A program made the translations under genes and the position numbers. A stretch of 64,000 bases of DNA from Petrolisthes cinctipes (taxonomy: Eukaryota > Arthropoda > Malacostraca > Decapoda > Porcellanidae), in assembly GCA_033782935.1 (NCBI GenBank), contig JAWQEG010000506.1, forward strand, positions 2,186,501 through 2,250,500, written 5' to 3'. Positions within the stretch are counted from its first letter, which is position 1; each line of letters starts with the position of its first letter. Shown here one piece after another: positions 1 to 11,111 of this stretch. The notes under the pieces were generated by a model that had not been told where the DNA came from, searched no databases, and saw only the letters and a list, made by a program, of their open reading frames with translations.

Positions 1-7
1 AATCGCC

Positions 8-3000
8 ATGTTCACTGTACTACAGTGGAATTGTAGAAGTCTTGGGAATAAATTGAACAACATATCAATATTATTACACACACACAGGCCAGACGTCGTC
101 TGTTTACAGGAGACAGGGTTGGAGAATCACTCTGACCCAACACAATTTAAACATTACAACGCATACAGGAGAAACGATGGACACGGAGTAGCAATATACA
201 CACACAAATCACATCCACAGACACAAAAACATTAAACACTACTCTGGAAGCCGTTGCTTGCAGAGTGAAAATACACAACACCTACATATCCATCTGCTCT
301 CTTTACTGTCCGCCACGCGGCCCCATTGACAGTGATTTATTTCATAATTTATTTAGACAACTCACTGGTAAAAAATTGGTACTGGGCGACTTTAATGCCC
401 ATCACTGTCAGTGGGGAAGCTTAAGAACTGATGCTCGCGGAGGGCAGATGGCAGACATTATACTACAATCCAACCTCTGCCTCCTGAACGATGGCCAAGC
501 CACCAGGGTTGACGATCGTTCTGGCAACTTTTCGTCTATCGATTTGTCTCTGGCCTCCCCGGATATACACCAGGATTTTTCTTGGCGTCCTGAGTCCGAC
601 TCCCTTTGTAGTGACCACTTTCCCATCTGTCTCTCTTATTCAAATCATACTGTTTCGGCCCCTTTGGTACCAAAATTCAATTTTAAGAGAGCAGATTGGG
701 GGTCTTTCGGGAGTATCGTCGACCTAGATATATCTGGGGAGACCATAGATGAAAAGATGCGAAATTTAACACAAAACATCTTACACGCAGCCGAGGTTGC
801 TATTCCCAAAACCTCTATAATTCGAAATAAGCGTGAAGCACATTGGTGGTCAACGGATTGCCGAGAGGCATTAAGGAAGCGTAATGGGAGATACAGGATT
901 TTTGACAAACAGCCCCCTCAGAACAACTTTATAGCTTACACACGGGCGAGGGCTGAGGCAAGGAGAGTAATTAATAGAGCTAAAAGGGACTCTTGGCGGT
1001 CGTTTGTGTCCACGGTGAATCGTTTTACACCACTTACAATAGTCTGGTCCACTATAAAGATACTAAATAACAAACGCCCGTATACCCCCATCACCACTCT
1101 TCAAGTGGATAATAACATCTACGACGATCCCGTGGACGTAGCAAACGTACTTGCCAGGAGTTTCTCAAAAGTAAGTAGTTCAGTCAATTACGACCAACGT
1201 TTTCTCCATCACAAACGTATGGCTGAACTACAAGAGATAGACTTTGCCACAGAAGACGTAGACTACCCATACAACCGGGAGTTTACGATTGACGAACTTC
1301 TCCTTGCCCTAAGATCCTGTAAAGACACCAGTCCTGGACCTGACACCATCACGTACGGTATGATCCGGCATCTTGGCCAGGATAACCTGGTCAAGTTGCT
1401 AGCAGTGTACAATGAGATTTGGGTGTCTAACATCTTCCCAAACTCATGGCACTTTGCGTGGATCATACCGATACCTAAACAGTCTGGTCGTCTTATGAAT
1501 CCCAGTTCATTTCGACCTATTGCGTTGACTTCCTGCCTTTGTAAAGTCATGGAAAGAATGATAAATAATAGGCTACTTTTTGTTATAGAAGCGAAGGGTT
1601 TATTGAGCGATCGACAATGTGGCTTCCGGAGACACCGGAGCACAGTTGATCACTTGATGAACCTGGAACATTGCATTTCAAAGGCATTTGCCAATAAAGA
1701 ATTCATGGTAGGGGTGTTCTTGGACATCCATAAAGCCTATGACATGACATGGCGACACGGTATTCTGATGAAGCTTCACGGTTATGGTTTAAGAGGTAAT
1801 TTGCCCATTTTCATCAACAACTTTTTGCGTGACAGAACTTTTTCTGTCACCCTTCCCTGTAACGTAACATCGGACATTTTTGTCCAAGAGAACGGGGTGC
1901 CACAGGGAAGCGTGCTTAGTCCAACACTTTTTAACATCATGATCAATGATATTCTGTCATCAGCTCTAGTTCCCAGGAATCTTAAATACTCGTTGTATGC
2001 TGATGATTGTGCAATGTGGCACTCGTCACGTAATGCACAGTTTTCAGTAGGACGGATTCAAGCAGCGCTTGATTCTGTCCACCAATGGGCCTTACAGTGG
2101 GGCTTTAAGTTTTCCGTTCCTAAGTGTACCGGAGTAATTTTCAGTAAACGTAGAGTACCTCAAATTAACGTAACGTTAGATGGCCAACCGGTACCATTTC
2201 ATAATTCTGTTAAATTTTTAGGAATTCATTTTGACCAGAGATTAAATTTTACACATCATGTTAATAATTTGCTTGTTCGTTGTGAAAAACCTTTAAATGT
2301 CCTTAAGTACCTATCAGGTACCACATGGGGAGCCGACAGGAAATCTTTATTAATGGTGTATAAGACCCTTATTCGTACAAAGCTAGACTATGGCTCACAG
2401 GTGTATGGATCGGCATCAGATACAACACTAGGAAGATTGGATGTGTACCAGAATAAATGTTTACGTGTGTGTTTGGGAGCTCTGAAGTGTACACGTGTAG
2501 CTAGGATGGAGGTGGAGGCGAACATACCTCCTCTCCGACTTCGACGGGATCAACTCGCCATCAACACCGCCATGTCCACCATCCGGAAGTCGGAGATCGG
2601 TAACGTAGCCAGTGCCTCACTTCAACAACATCATTATCTCCACCATGGAAGACGGAGGCCACTGGCTGTACGCCTCCACCAACTAGAACAACAACTACAA
2701 ATAGACCTCGGGGACTGCGACAAGTTCATCACCACCAAGATACCACCGTGGGAGACACCCAACTTCGGCGTCAACACATCGTGGCTACCATTATCAAAAG
2801 AAAAGGCGCCGGAGTTGAAGATACACCACCTGTTTGGTGGTATAGTCCGCAGTCACCTGGGGTCTCTTCACGTGTACACTGACGGCTCCAAGTCAGATGA
2901 AAGTGTGGGTGCGAGTGTATGGTCGAGTGAATGTGAACTTAGGTACAGATTGCCGATACACACATCTGTGTTTACAGCTGAACTTTTCGCTATAGACAAA

Positions 3001-3687
3001 GCCATAGACTATGCACTGAATTCTCGTTATGATTCAATAGTAATTTTCTCAGACTCCAAGTCAGCCCTTCAGGCAATTAATTCATGTCAAACTATTTCTA
3101 ATGAAATCCAGGGTCGCAACATTAATAAGTTGCACTTATGCAACAAGTCCTTCACTCGGATCTGGGTGCCCGGGCATTGTCGTATTTATGGCAATGAACG
3201 GGCAGACTTACTTGCAAAATCGGCTGTAGAGTTCGAGGTTACTTGGGACGTCCCTCGTGATCTGCAGTCGTGTCTATCCCTAGGAATGAAATCAATTAAT
3301 CTTCTGTGGCAAGGTCAGTGGACCAGACTTAATATCAACACCATCAAGCCTCAACTGGGTAATTGGGCCACTGCCAACCGGCCCAATCGACTAGAAGAAA
3401 GAATACTGGCAAGATTGAGAACCAACTGCACCAGAATAACTCATCTTGAACCATATATAGACAAACGTTTTCCACCGCATTGTAACACCTGCAATGCGGT
3501 GTTATCTATCAGTCATATCATCCTGCATTGTCGGCGATTTGTGGGGGAACGTGCTTCCCTCATAAGTTACTGCGATGCAGTAAAAGTCCCATTCACACTC
3601 TCAGCTCTCTTAGGTGATGGGGATTGTGGTATGAATGATAAATTGATGACTTTCTTGAGGGAGACCGAACTGATCAGAGTGATGTGA
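8..3687 (+). pseudogene. ORF2 of copy 1: endonuclease-RT-RNase H, one frameshift
   Basis: Replication protein of the non-LTR element: nicks target DNA and copies its RNA in place. The ATG at 8 opens an apurinic-type endonuclease (LQWNCRS, then GDFNAHH and SDHFP). RT motifs follow: FRPIALTS, FLDIHKAYD, GVPQGSVLSPTLF and YADD at 1996-2007. RNase H follows with YTDGSKSDES, TAELFAIDKAI, SDSKSALQAI and a PGH...NERAD end, then a Cys/His tail (HCNTCN...HIILHC). The frame breaks near 225-235, where the copy is one base shorter than copy 4, so the first 75 residues are separated from the remaining 1140. The rest is open to the stop at 3685-3687. The same break occurs in copies 2 and 3. Confidence 0.88.
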
Positions 3688-3784
3688 CTTTTTATTACTA
3701 TTGTTACCATTTTGTATGCATATTTTTCAATTATGAATTTTATAAATTATGTGTTGTATATATTGTAAATTATGATGTATTAGC

Positions 3785-3842
3785 TAGGTTTAGCGATTGT
3801 CTAAAATAGGTTTAGCGATTTGTCTGTCTAGGTTTAGCGATT
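3785..3842 (+). repeat. Three 22-bp repeats in the 3' UTR
   Basis: TAGGTTTAGCGATT occurs at 3785, 3807 and 3829, a strict 22-base spacing. The same triplet is present in copy 3 (14893-14950) and copy 4 (20805-20862, one base changed in the middle unit). Its conservation across copies is simply shared descent, so a role in RNA recognition is only a guess. Confidence 0.8.
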
Positions 3843-3989
3843 GGCTGGTATAGGTATTAGTCTAGTTAGCTATTGTTTGAGTAGGTACATAGATAAATTT
3901 ATTAGCTAGGATGTTAAATTAAGAAATATTATTTGTATGAAAGTACAAAATAGGAAAATTATTATATATGTTTAGTTTTAAGTTTTGAT

Positions 3990-3990
<1 letters not shown>

Positions 3991-4042
<52 letters not shown>
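3991..4042 (+). repeat. (TAA)n tract in the 3' UTR of copy 1
   Basis: Uninterrupted TAA triplets for about 52 bases. Equivalent tracts are at 15111-15149 and 21013-21107. I-factor-type elements are known to end in TAA repeats; here the tract lies about 100 bases before the real end, which is a stem-loop plus poly(A). Confidence 0.9.
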
Positions 4043-4043
<1 letters not shown>

Positions 4044-4137
4044 TATGCATAGAAATAATATGCAAAAAGTTAAAATTAAAAGAATAATAAAAAAAAAAAA
4101 AAATAAAAAAAAAAAAAAAAAATCAAATAAAATAAAA

Positions 4138-4170
4138 GGCCTTAATGACCAACACCATGGTCGATAGGCC
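4138..4170 (+). other. 3'-terminal stem-loop of copy 1
   Basis: A 33-base nested hairpin directly before the poly(A): outer arms GGCCT/AGGCC, inner arms GACCA/TGGTC around a 6-base loop. The same position in copies 3 and 4 holds the same structure. In other non-LTR elements a 3' UTR hairpin is the RT recognition site; that role is inferred here. Confidence 0.6.
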
Positions 4171-4195
4171 AGGAAAAAAAAAAAAAAAAAAAAAA

Positions 4196-4732
4196 GGTGA
4201 GAGAGGGGACTTTGAGACTGGGTCGTGGAGAGAGAGGTCGTATGCTTTTTGCTCTCTCCTCTAGCTGCCAGGGCCTGCCGCACAGGCAGTAGTTTCTTTT
4301 TTTTCACCCTTCTGGTGACCACTAGGATTAGCTAGTATTCATTCCCTCCATAGCTGGTAGAAGATATAGTAGGTGTCTATATCTTTATATTGAGATCAAC
4401 TTTGCCTCCTACCTATGGTGGACTCCCCCACTGATAGCTCTGGGTGTGATTAAACACAGTCGGACCACCTTAGTGTGGGTTGAGAGGTTGATCTCAAACA
4501 TTAGTTAATTAGGGCTGGTATTATCCTTATCTGGTGTTTTCTTTTCCTCTTCCCACTTCCCCCCACCTTGGGGGAAGTGGTTACTATGTTGCCTTCCCTC
4601 CCAACCCCTCCTCCGTATAGCGGAGGAGGCGGCCATGACCGACCACCACCACGAACTAACGAACCACGGAATGACGGACGAACCGAGACTCGAACACCCC
4701 TTGACATTGACGTGAAAAATGCATAATTTGTT
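4196..4732 (+). promoter_or_regulatory. 5' UTR of copy 2, expected to hold the internal promoter
   Basis: 537 bases between the poly(A) of copy 1 and ORF1, closely matched by 15305-15836 in copy 4. Non-LTR elements carry a promoter inside their 5' UTR, so one is expected here, but I see no TATA box or other certain element. A pyrimidine-rich stretch and a small GC-rich palindromic block (4610-4640) are present. The region is deleted from copy 3 up to the equivalent of 4497. Confidence 0.4.
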
Positions 4733-5917
4733 ATGTTTCATGCAACTGGTTCGGCCCCACTAGCCGGCCTCAATCCTTTCATTGTTCAAAAGGTAATTGA
4801 TGGCTGGGCTGGTGTGGTTGAATCAGTAAAAAAACTTGCATCTGGAGACCTCCTAGTAAAAACATTTAATTCAAAACAAGTAGCCACTTTGCTGAAATTA
4901 CGTCAGATTCACAATTATGAAGTTGAAGCCAAGATTCCTCAAGCCATGAATTCCTGCAGGGGAGTAATCACCTGTAGGGATTTAATGATGATGGAAGAAA
5001 CGGAAATAATTGAGGAAATGAGGAACCAAGATATTATTGATGCTAGATTCATAACTCGTTTAGAGGATGGTATAAGGAAGAAGACTGCAACACTCATTTT
5101 GACTTTTGGCAAAGTTTCACTTCCTGAAACTGTCAAAATAGGTTATGAAATTGTTAAAGTAAGACCCTTTATCCCCAACCCTCTTAGATGCTTGAACTGT
5201 CAGATTTATGGACACGGAAATCGAACTTGTAAGGCTTCTTCTCCAGTGTGTGGCAGGTGCGCGACGCCTGGCCATGCTGAGGAAAAGTGCACATCAGTGG
5301 AGCTCTCCTGCTTTCATTGTAAGGGTACTCACTCCACTTCCTCGAGGGATTGTCCCAAGTGGAAGCTGGAGAAGGAGGTCTGCTCAGTGAAGGCAGTGCG
5401 AGGTATCTCCTATCATGATGCGAGGAAGGCGGTGATGGGATCGCAAGCGACCCCATCACCCAATGTCTCGTATGCATCGGCGGTGATATCTCGACCCGTG
5501 ATGTGTACCATTAGTACTCAGACTAAGTCAGAGCCGAGCGAACAGGCTGAACAATCTACTTCTACACCTACTATTATTACCCCCTCTAAGACTATTGCCA
5601 AATCTACTAACTCCTATTCTCAGGCTGCAGCTGCTTTGCAGTCAGAGAAACAAAAGAAGAAGTCAGACAAGTATGACAAAATTAACTACACCACCCTAAA
5701 ACCAAACAAGTCACTTCCTTGCACACACCCTACTCCCACTTCATCGGGGGAGAGAAGGGATAGCTCTTCCTCGGTGGAGTCTGGGAGACTCACCATTGAT
5801 GAGGAAGCAATGGATGTCTCCGGACGCAAGAACCGGGAAAGGTCCCCCGGTAGCTACTCGCCACGCGGCGGGTGGCACAAGAAGACTAAGCGCTCAGGCC
5901 GACCCCGTAACTCTTAA
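4733..5917 (+). CDS. ORF1 (Gag-like zinc-knuckle protein) of copy 2
   Basis: 394-residue nucleic-acid-binding protein that would coat the element RNA. Three zinc knuckles are plain: CLNCQIYGHGNRTC at residues 153-166, CGRCATPGHAEEKC at 173-186 and CFHCKGTHSTSSRDC at 193-207. The C-terminal half is Ser/Thr/Lys-rich and low in structure. The ORF ends 6 bases before the ORF2 ATG. A TAA at 4724-4726 in the same frame closes it just before its first ATG, whereas copy 4 has a coding codon there and starts upstream, so this copy probably lacks about 44 N-terminal residues. The frame is otherwise intact. Confidence 0.85.
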   Translation: MFHATGSAPLAGLNPFIVQKVIDGWAGVVESVKKLASGDLLVKTFNSKQVATLLKLRQIHNYEVEAKIPQAMNSCRGVITCRDLMMMEETEIIEEMRNQDIIDARFITRLEDGIRKKTATLILTFGKVSLPETVKIGYEIVKVRPFIPNPLRCLNCQIYGHGNRTCKASSPVCGRCATPGHAEEKCTSVELSCFHCKGTHSTSSRDCPKWKLEKEVCSVKAVRGISYHDARKAVMGSQATPSPNVSYASAVISRPVMCTISTQTKSEPSEQAEQSTSTPTIITPSKTIAKSTNSYSQAAAALQSEKQKKKSDKYDKINYTTLKPNKSLPCTHPTPTSSGERRDSSSSVESGRLTIDEEAMDVSGRKNRERSPGSYSPRGGWHKKTKRSGRPRNS

Positions 5918-5923
5918 ATCGCC

Positions 5924-8900
5924 ATGTTCACTGTACTACAGTGGAATTGTAGAAGTCTTGGGAATAAATTGAACAACATATCAATATTATTACACACACA
6001 CAGGCCAGACGTCGTCTGTTTACAGGAGACAGGGTTGGAGAATCACTCTGACCCAACACAATTTAAACATTACAACGCATACAGGAGAAACGATGGACAC
6101 GGAGTAGCAATATACACACACAAATCACATCCACAGACACAAAAACATTAAACACTACTCTGGAAGCCGTTGCTTGCAGAGTGAAAATACACAACACCTA
6201 CATATCCATCTGCTCTCTTTACTGTCCGCCACGCGGCCCCATTGACAGTGATTTATTTCATAATTTATTTAGACAACTCACTGGTAAAAAATTGGTACTG
6301 GGCGACTTTAATGCCCATCACTGTCAGTGGGAAAGCTTAAGAACTGATGCTCGCGGAGGGCAGATGGCAGACATTATACTACAATCCAACCTCTGCCTCC
6401 TGAACGATGGCCAAGCCACCAGGGTTGACGATCGTTCTGGCAACTTTTCGTCTATCGATTTGTCTCTGGCCTCCCCGGATATACACCAGGATTTTTCTTG
6501 GCGTCCTGAGTCCGACTCCCTTTGTAGTGACCACTTTCCCATCTGTCTCTCTTATTCAAATCATACTGTTTCGGCCCCTTTGGTACCAAAATTCAATTTT
6601 AAGAGAGCAGATTGGGGGTCTTTCGGGAGGATCGTCGACCTAGATATATCTGGGGAGACCATAGATGAAAAGATGCGAAATTTAACACAAAACATCTTAC
6701 ACGCAGCCGAGGTTGCTATTCCCAAAACCTCTATAATTCGAAATAAGCGTGAAGCACATTGGTGGTCAACGGATTGCCGAGAGGCATTAAGGAAGCGTAA
6801 TGGGAGATACAGGATTTTTGACAAACAGCCCCCTCAGAACAACTTTATAGCTTACACACGGGCGAGGGCTGAGGCAAGGAGAGTAATTAATAGAGCTAAA
6901 AGGGACTCTTGGCGGTAGTTTGTGTCCACGGTGAATCGTTTTACACCACTTACAAAAGTCTGGTCCACTATAAAGATACTAAATAACAAACGCCCGTATA
7001 CCCCCATCACCACTCTTCAAGTGGATAATAACATCTACGACGATCCCGTGGACGTAGCAAACGTACTTGCCAGGAGTTTCTCAAAAGTAAGTAGTTCAGC
7101 CAATTACGACCAACGTTTTCTCCATCACAAACGTATGGCTGAACTACAAGAGATAGACTTTGCCACAGAAGACGTAGACTACCCATACAACCGGGAGTTT
7201 ACGATTGACGAACTTCTCCTTGCCCTAAGATCCTGTAAAGACACCAGTCCTGGACCTGACACCATCACGTACGGTATGATCCGGCATCTTGGCCAGGATA
7301 ACCTGGTCAAGTTGCTAGCAGTGTACAATGAGATTTGGGTGTCTAACATCTTCCCAAACTCATGGCACTTTGCGTGGATCATACCGATACCTAAACAGTC
7401 TGGTCGTCTTATGAATCCCAGTTCATTTCGACCTATTGCGTTGACTTCCTGCCTTTGTAAAGTCATGGAAAGAATGATAAATAATAGGCTACTTTTTGTT
7501 TTAGAAGCGAAGGGTTTATTGAGTGATCGACAATGTGGCTTCCGGAAACACCGGAGCACAGTTGATCACTTGATGAACCTGGAACATTGCATTTCAAAGG
7601 CATTTGCCAATAAAGAATTCATGGTAGGGGTGTTCTTGAACATCCATAAAGCCTATGACATGACATGGCGACACGGTATTCTGATGAAGCTTCACGGTTA
7701 TGGTTTAAGAGGTAATTTGCCCATTTTCATCAACAACTTTTTGCGTGACAGAACTTTTTCTGTCACCCTTCCCTGTAACGTAACATCGGACATTTTTGTC
7801 CAAGAGAACGGGGTGCCACAGGGAAGCGTGCTTAGTCCAACACTTTTTAACATCATGATCAATGATATTCTGTCATCAGCTCTAGTTCCCAGGAATCTTA
7901 AATACTCGTTGTATGCTGATGATTGTGCAATGTGGCACTCGTCACGTAATGCACAGTTTTCAGTAGGACGGATTCAAGCAGCGCTTGATTCTGTCCACCA
8001 ATGGGCCTTACAGTGGGGCTTTAAGTTTTCCGTTCCTAAGTGTACCGGAGTAATTTTCAGTAAACGTAGAGTACCTCAAATTAACGTAACGTTAGATGGC
8101 CAACCGGTACCATTTCATAATTCTGTTAAATTTTTAGGAATTCATTTTGACCAGAGATTAAATTTTACACATCATGTAAATAATTTGCTTGTTCGTTGTG
8201 AAAAACCTTTAAATGTCCTTAAGTACCTATCAGGTACCACATGGGGAGCCGACAGGAAATCTTTATTAATGGTGTATAAGACCCTTATTCGTACAAAGCT
8301 AGACTATGGCTCACAGGTGTATGGATCGGCATCAGATACAACACTAGGAAGATTGGATGTGTACCAGAATAAATGTTTACGTGTGTGTTTGGGAGCTCTG
8401 AAGTGTACACGTGTAGCTAGGATGGAGGTGGAGGCGAACATACCTCCTCTCCGACTTCGACGGGATCAACTCGCCATCAACACCGCCATGTCCACCATCC
8501 GGAAGTCGGAGATCGGTAACGTAGCCAGTGCCTCACTTCAACAACATCATTATCTCCACCATGGAAGACGGAGGCCACTGGCTGTACGCCTCCACCAACT
8601 AGAACAACAACTACAAATAGACCTCGGGGACTGCGACAAGTTCATCACCACCAAGATACCACCGTGGGAGACACCCAACTTCGGCGTCAACACATCGTGG
8701 CTACCATTATCAAAAGAAAAGGCGCCGGAGTTGGAGATACACCACCTGTTTGGTGGTATAGTCCGCAGTCACCTGGGGTCTCTTCACGTGTACACTGACG
8801 GCTCCAAGTCAGATGAAAGTGTGGGTGCGAGTGTATGGTCGAGTGAATGTGAACTTAGGTACAGATTGCCGATACATACATCTGTGTTTACAGCTGAACT

Positions 8901-9603
8901 TTTCGCTATAGACAAAGCCATAGACTATGCACTGAATTCTCGTTATGATTCAATAGTAATTTTCTCAGACTCCAAGTCAGCCCTTCAGGCAATTAATTCA
9001 TGTCAAACTATTTCTAATGAAATCCAGGGTCGCATCATTAATAAGTTGCACTTATGCAACAAGTCCTTCACTCGGATCTGGGTGCCCGGGCATTGTCGTA
9101 TTTATGGCAATGAACGGGCAGACTTACTTGCAAAATCGGCTGTAGAGCTCGAGGTTACTTGGGACGTCCCTCGTGATCTGCAGTCGTGTCTATCCCTCGG
9201 AAAGAAATCAATTAATCTTCAGTGGCAAGGTCAGTGGACCAGACTTAATATCAACACCATCAAGCCTCAACTGGGTAATTGGGCCACTGCCAACCGGCCC
9301 AATCGACTAGAAGAAAGAATACTGGCAAGATTGAGAACCAACTGCACCAGAATAACTCATCTTGAACCAAATATAGACAAACGTTTTCCACCGCATTGTA
9401 ACACCTGCAATGCGATGTTATCTATCAGTCATATCATCCTGCATTGTCGGCGATTTGTGGGGGAACGTGCTTCCCTCATAAGTTACTGCGATGCAGTAAA
9501 AGTCCCCTTCACACTCTCAGCTCTCTTAGGTGATGGGGATTGTGGTATGACTGATAAATTGATGACTTTCTTGAGGGAGACCGAACTGATCAGAGTGATG
9601 TGA
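5924..9603 (+). pseudogene. ORF2 of copy 2: endonuclease-RT-RNase H, frameshift, nonsense and RT active-site change
   Basis: Same domain order as copy 1. Three inactivating changes are visible. The shared one-base loss near 6145 splits off the first 75 residues. A TAG at 6916-6918 stands where the other copies encode Ser or Pro (TCG or CCG). At 7639-7641 the catalytic Asp of RT motif A (LDIHKAYD) reads Asn. The second metal-binding site (YADD) and RNase H are still readable to the stop at 9601-9603. By eye, most differences from copy 1 change the amino acid, as expected for unselected sequence. Confidence 0.88.
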
Positions 9604-9920
9604 CTTTTTATTACTATTGTTACCATTTTGTATGCATATTTTTCAATTATGAATTTTATAAATTATGTGTTGTATATATTGTAAAACATTAGTTAATTAG
9701 GGCTGGTATTATCCTTATCTGGTGTTTTCTTTTCCTCTTCCCACTTCCCCCCACCTTGGGGGAAGTGGTAACTATGTTGCCTTCCCTCCCAACCCCTCCT
9801 CCGTATAGCGGAGGAGGCGGCCATGACCGACCACCACCACGAACTAACGAACCACGGAATGACGGACGAACCGAGACTCGAACACCCCTTGACATTGACG
9901 TGAAAAATGCATAATTTGTT

Positions 9921-11105
9921 ATGTTTCATGCAACTGGTTCGGCCCCACTAGCCGGCCTCAATCCTTTCATTGTTCAAAAGGTAATTGATGGCTGGGCTGG
10001 TGTGGTTGAATCAGTAAAAAAACTTGCATCTGGAGACCTCCTAGTAAAAACATTTAATTCAAAACAAGTAGCCACTTTGCTGAAATTACGTCAGATTCAC
10101 AATTATGAAGTTGAAGCCAAGATTCCTCAAGCCATGAATTCCTGCAGGGGAGTAATCACCTGTAGGGATTTAATGATGATGGAAGAAACGGAAATAATTG
10201 AGGAAATGAGGAACCAAGATATTATTGATGCTAGATTCATAACTCGTTTAGAGGATGGTATAAGGAAGAAGACTGCAACACTTATTTTGACTTTTGGCAA
10301 AGTTTCACTTCCTGAAACTGTCAAAATAGGTTATGAAATTGTTAAAGTAAGACCCTTTATCCCCAACCCTCTTAGATGCTTGAACTGTCAGATTTATGGA
10401 CACGGAAATCGAACTTGTAAGGCTTCTTCTCCAGTGTGTGGCAGGTGCGCGACGCCTGGCCATGCTGAGGAAAAGTGCACATCAGTGGAGCTCTCCTGCT
10501 TTCATTGTAAGGGTACTCACTCCACTTCCTCGAGGGATTGTCCCAAGTGGAAGCTGGAGAAGGAGGTCTGCTCAGTGAAGGCAGTGCGAGGTATCTCCTA
10601 TCATGATGCGAGGAAGGCGGTGATGGGATCGCAAGCGACCCCATCACCCAATGTCTCGTATGCATCGGCGGTGATATCTCGACCCGTGATGTGTACCATT
10701 AGTACTCAGACTGAGTCAGAGCCGAGCGAACCGGCTGAACAATCTACTTCTACACCTACTATTATTACCCCCTCTAAGACTATTACCAAATCTACTAAAT
10801 CCTATTCTCAGGCTGCAGCTGCTTTGCATTCAGAGAAACAAAAGAAGAAGTCAGACAAGTATGACAAAATTAACTACACCACCCTAAAACCAAACAAGTC
10901 ACTTCCTTGCACACACCCTACTCCCACTTCATCGGGGGAGAGAAGGGATAGCTCTTCCTCGGTGGAGTCTGGGAGACTCACCATTGATGAGGAAGCAATG
11001 GATGTCTCCGGACGCAAGAACCGGGAAAGGTCCCCCGGTAGCTACTCGCCACGCGGCGGGCGGCACAAGAAGACTAAGCGCTCAGGCCGACCCCGTAACT
11101 CTTAA
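9921..11105 (+). CDS. ORF1 (Gag-like zinc-knuckle protein) of copy 3
   Basis: 394 residues, almost identical to ORF1 of copy 2, with the same three CCHC-type knuckles at residues 153-207 and the same upstream in-frame TAA. Only a handful of residue changes are visible, all in the disordered C-terminal half. It ends 6 bases before the ORF2 ATG at 11112. The intact frame fits recent duplication and is not in itself proof of function. Confidence 0.85.
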   Translation: MFHATGSAPLAGLNPFIVQKVIDGWAGVVESVKKLASGDLLVKTFNSKQVATLLKLRQIHNYEVEAKIPQAMNSCRGVITCRDLMMMEETEIIEEMRNQDIIDARFITRLEDGIRKKTATLILTFGKVSLPETVKIGYEIVKVRPFIPNPLRCLNCQIYGHGNRTCKASSPVCGRCATPGHAEEKCTSVELSCFHCKGTHSTSSRDCPKWKLEKEVCSVKAVRGISYHDARKAVMGSQATPSPNVSYASAVISRPVMCTISTQTESEPSEPAEQSTSTPTIITPSKTITKSTKSYSQAAAALHSEKQKKKSDKYDKINYTTLKPNKSLPCTHPTPTSSGERRDSSSSVESGRLTIDEEAMDVSGRKNRERSPGSYSPRGGRHKKTKRSGRPRNS

Positions 11106-11111
11106 ATCGCC

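Larger units (their letters stand above)
1..4195 (+). mobile_element. I-group-like non-LTR retrotransposon, copy 1 (5' end outside window)
   Basis: First visible copy of a four-copy head-to-tail array. The window opens 7 bases before the ORF2 start codon, at the position that corresponds to the ORF1/ORF2 junction in the later copies, so ORF1 and the 5' UTR lie to the left. It holds ORF2, a 3' UTR, a (TAA)n tract, a terminal stem-loop and 22 or so A residues, and copy 2 follows with no extra bases. RNase H after RT, zinc-knuckle ORF1 in the sister copies and the TAA-rich tail suggest the I group; that is by motif only. Confidence 0.85.
4196..9686 (+). mobile_element. I-group-like non-LTR retrotransposon, copy 2
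   Basis: Starts at GGTGAGAG immediately after the poly(A) of copy 1. It has a 537-base 5' UTR, ORF1, a 6-base gap and ORF2. It lacks most of its 3' UTR, including the TAA tract, stem-loop and poly(A): at about 9684 it joins straight into the 5' UTR of copy 3. In ORF2 it differs from copy 1 at only a few tens of bases, so the two separated very recently. Confidence 0.87.

Noticed and set aside
408..1643. Minus-strand and alternate-frame ORFs that recur in every array copy
   Set aside because: Recurrence is due to unit duplication; the plus-strand endonuclease and RT frames explain the bases.
3978..4322. Minus-strand ORF full of Tyr and Phe
   Set aside because: Produced by the TAA tract and A-runs read on the other strand.
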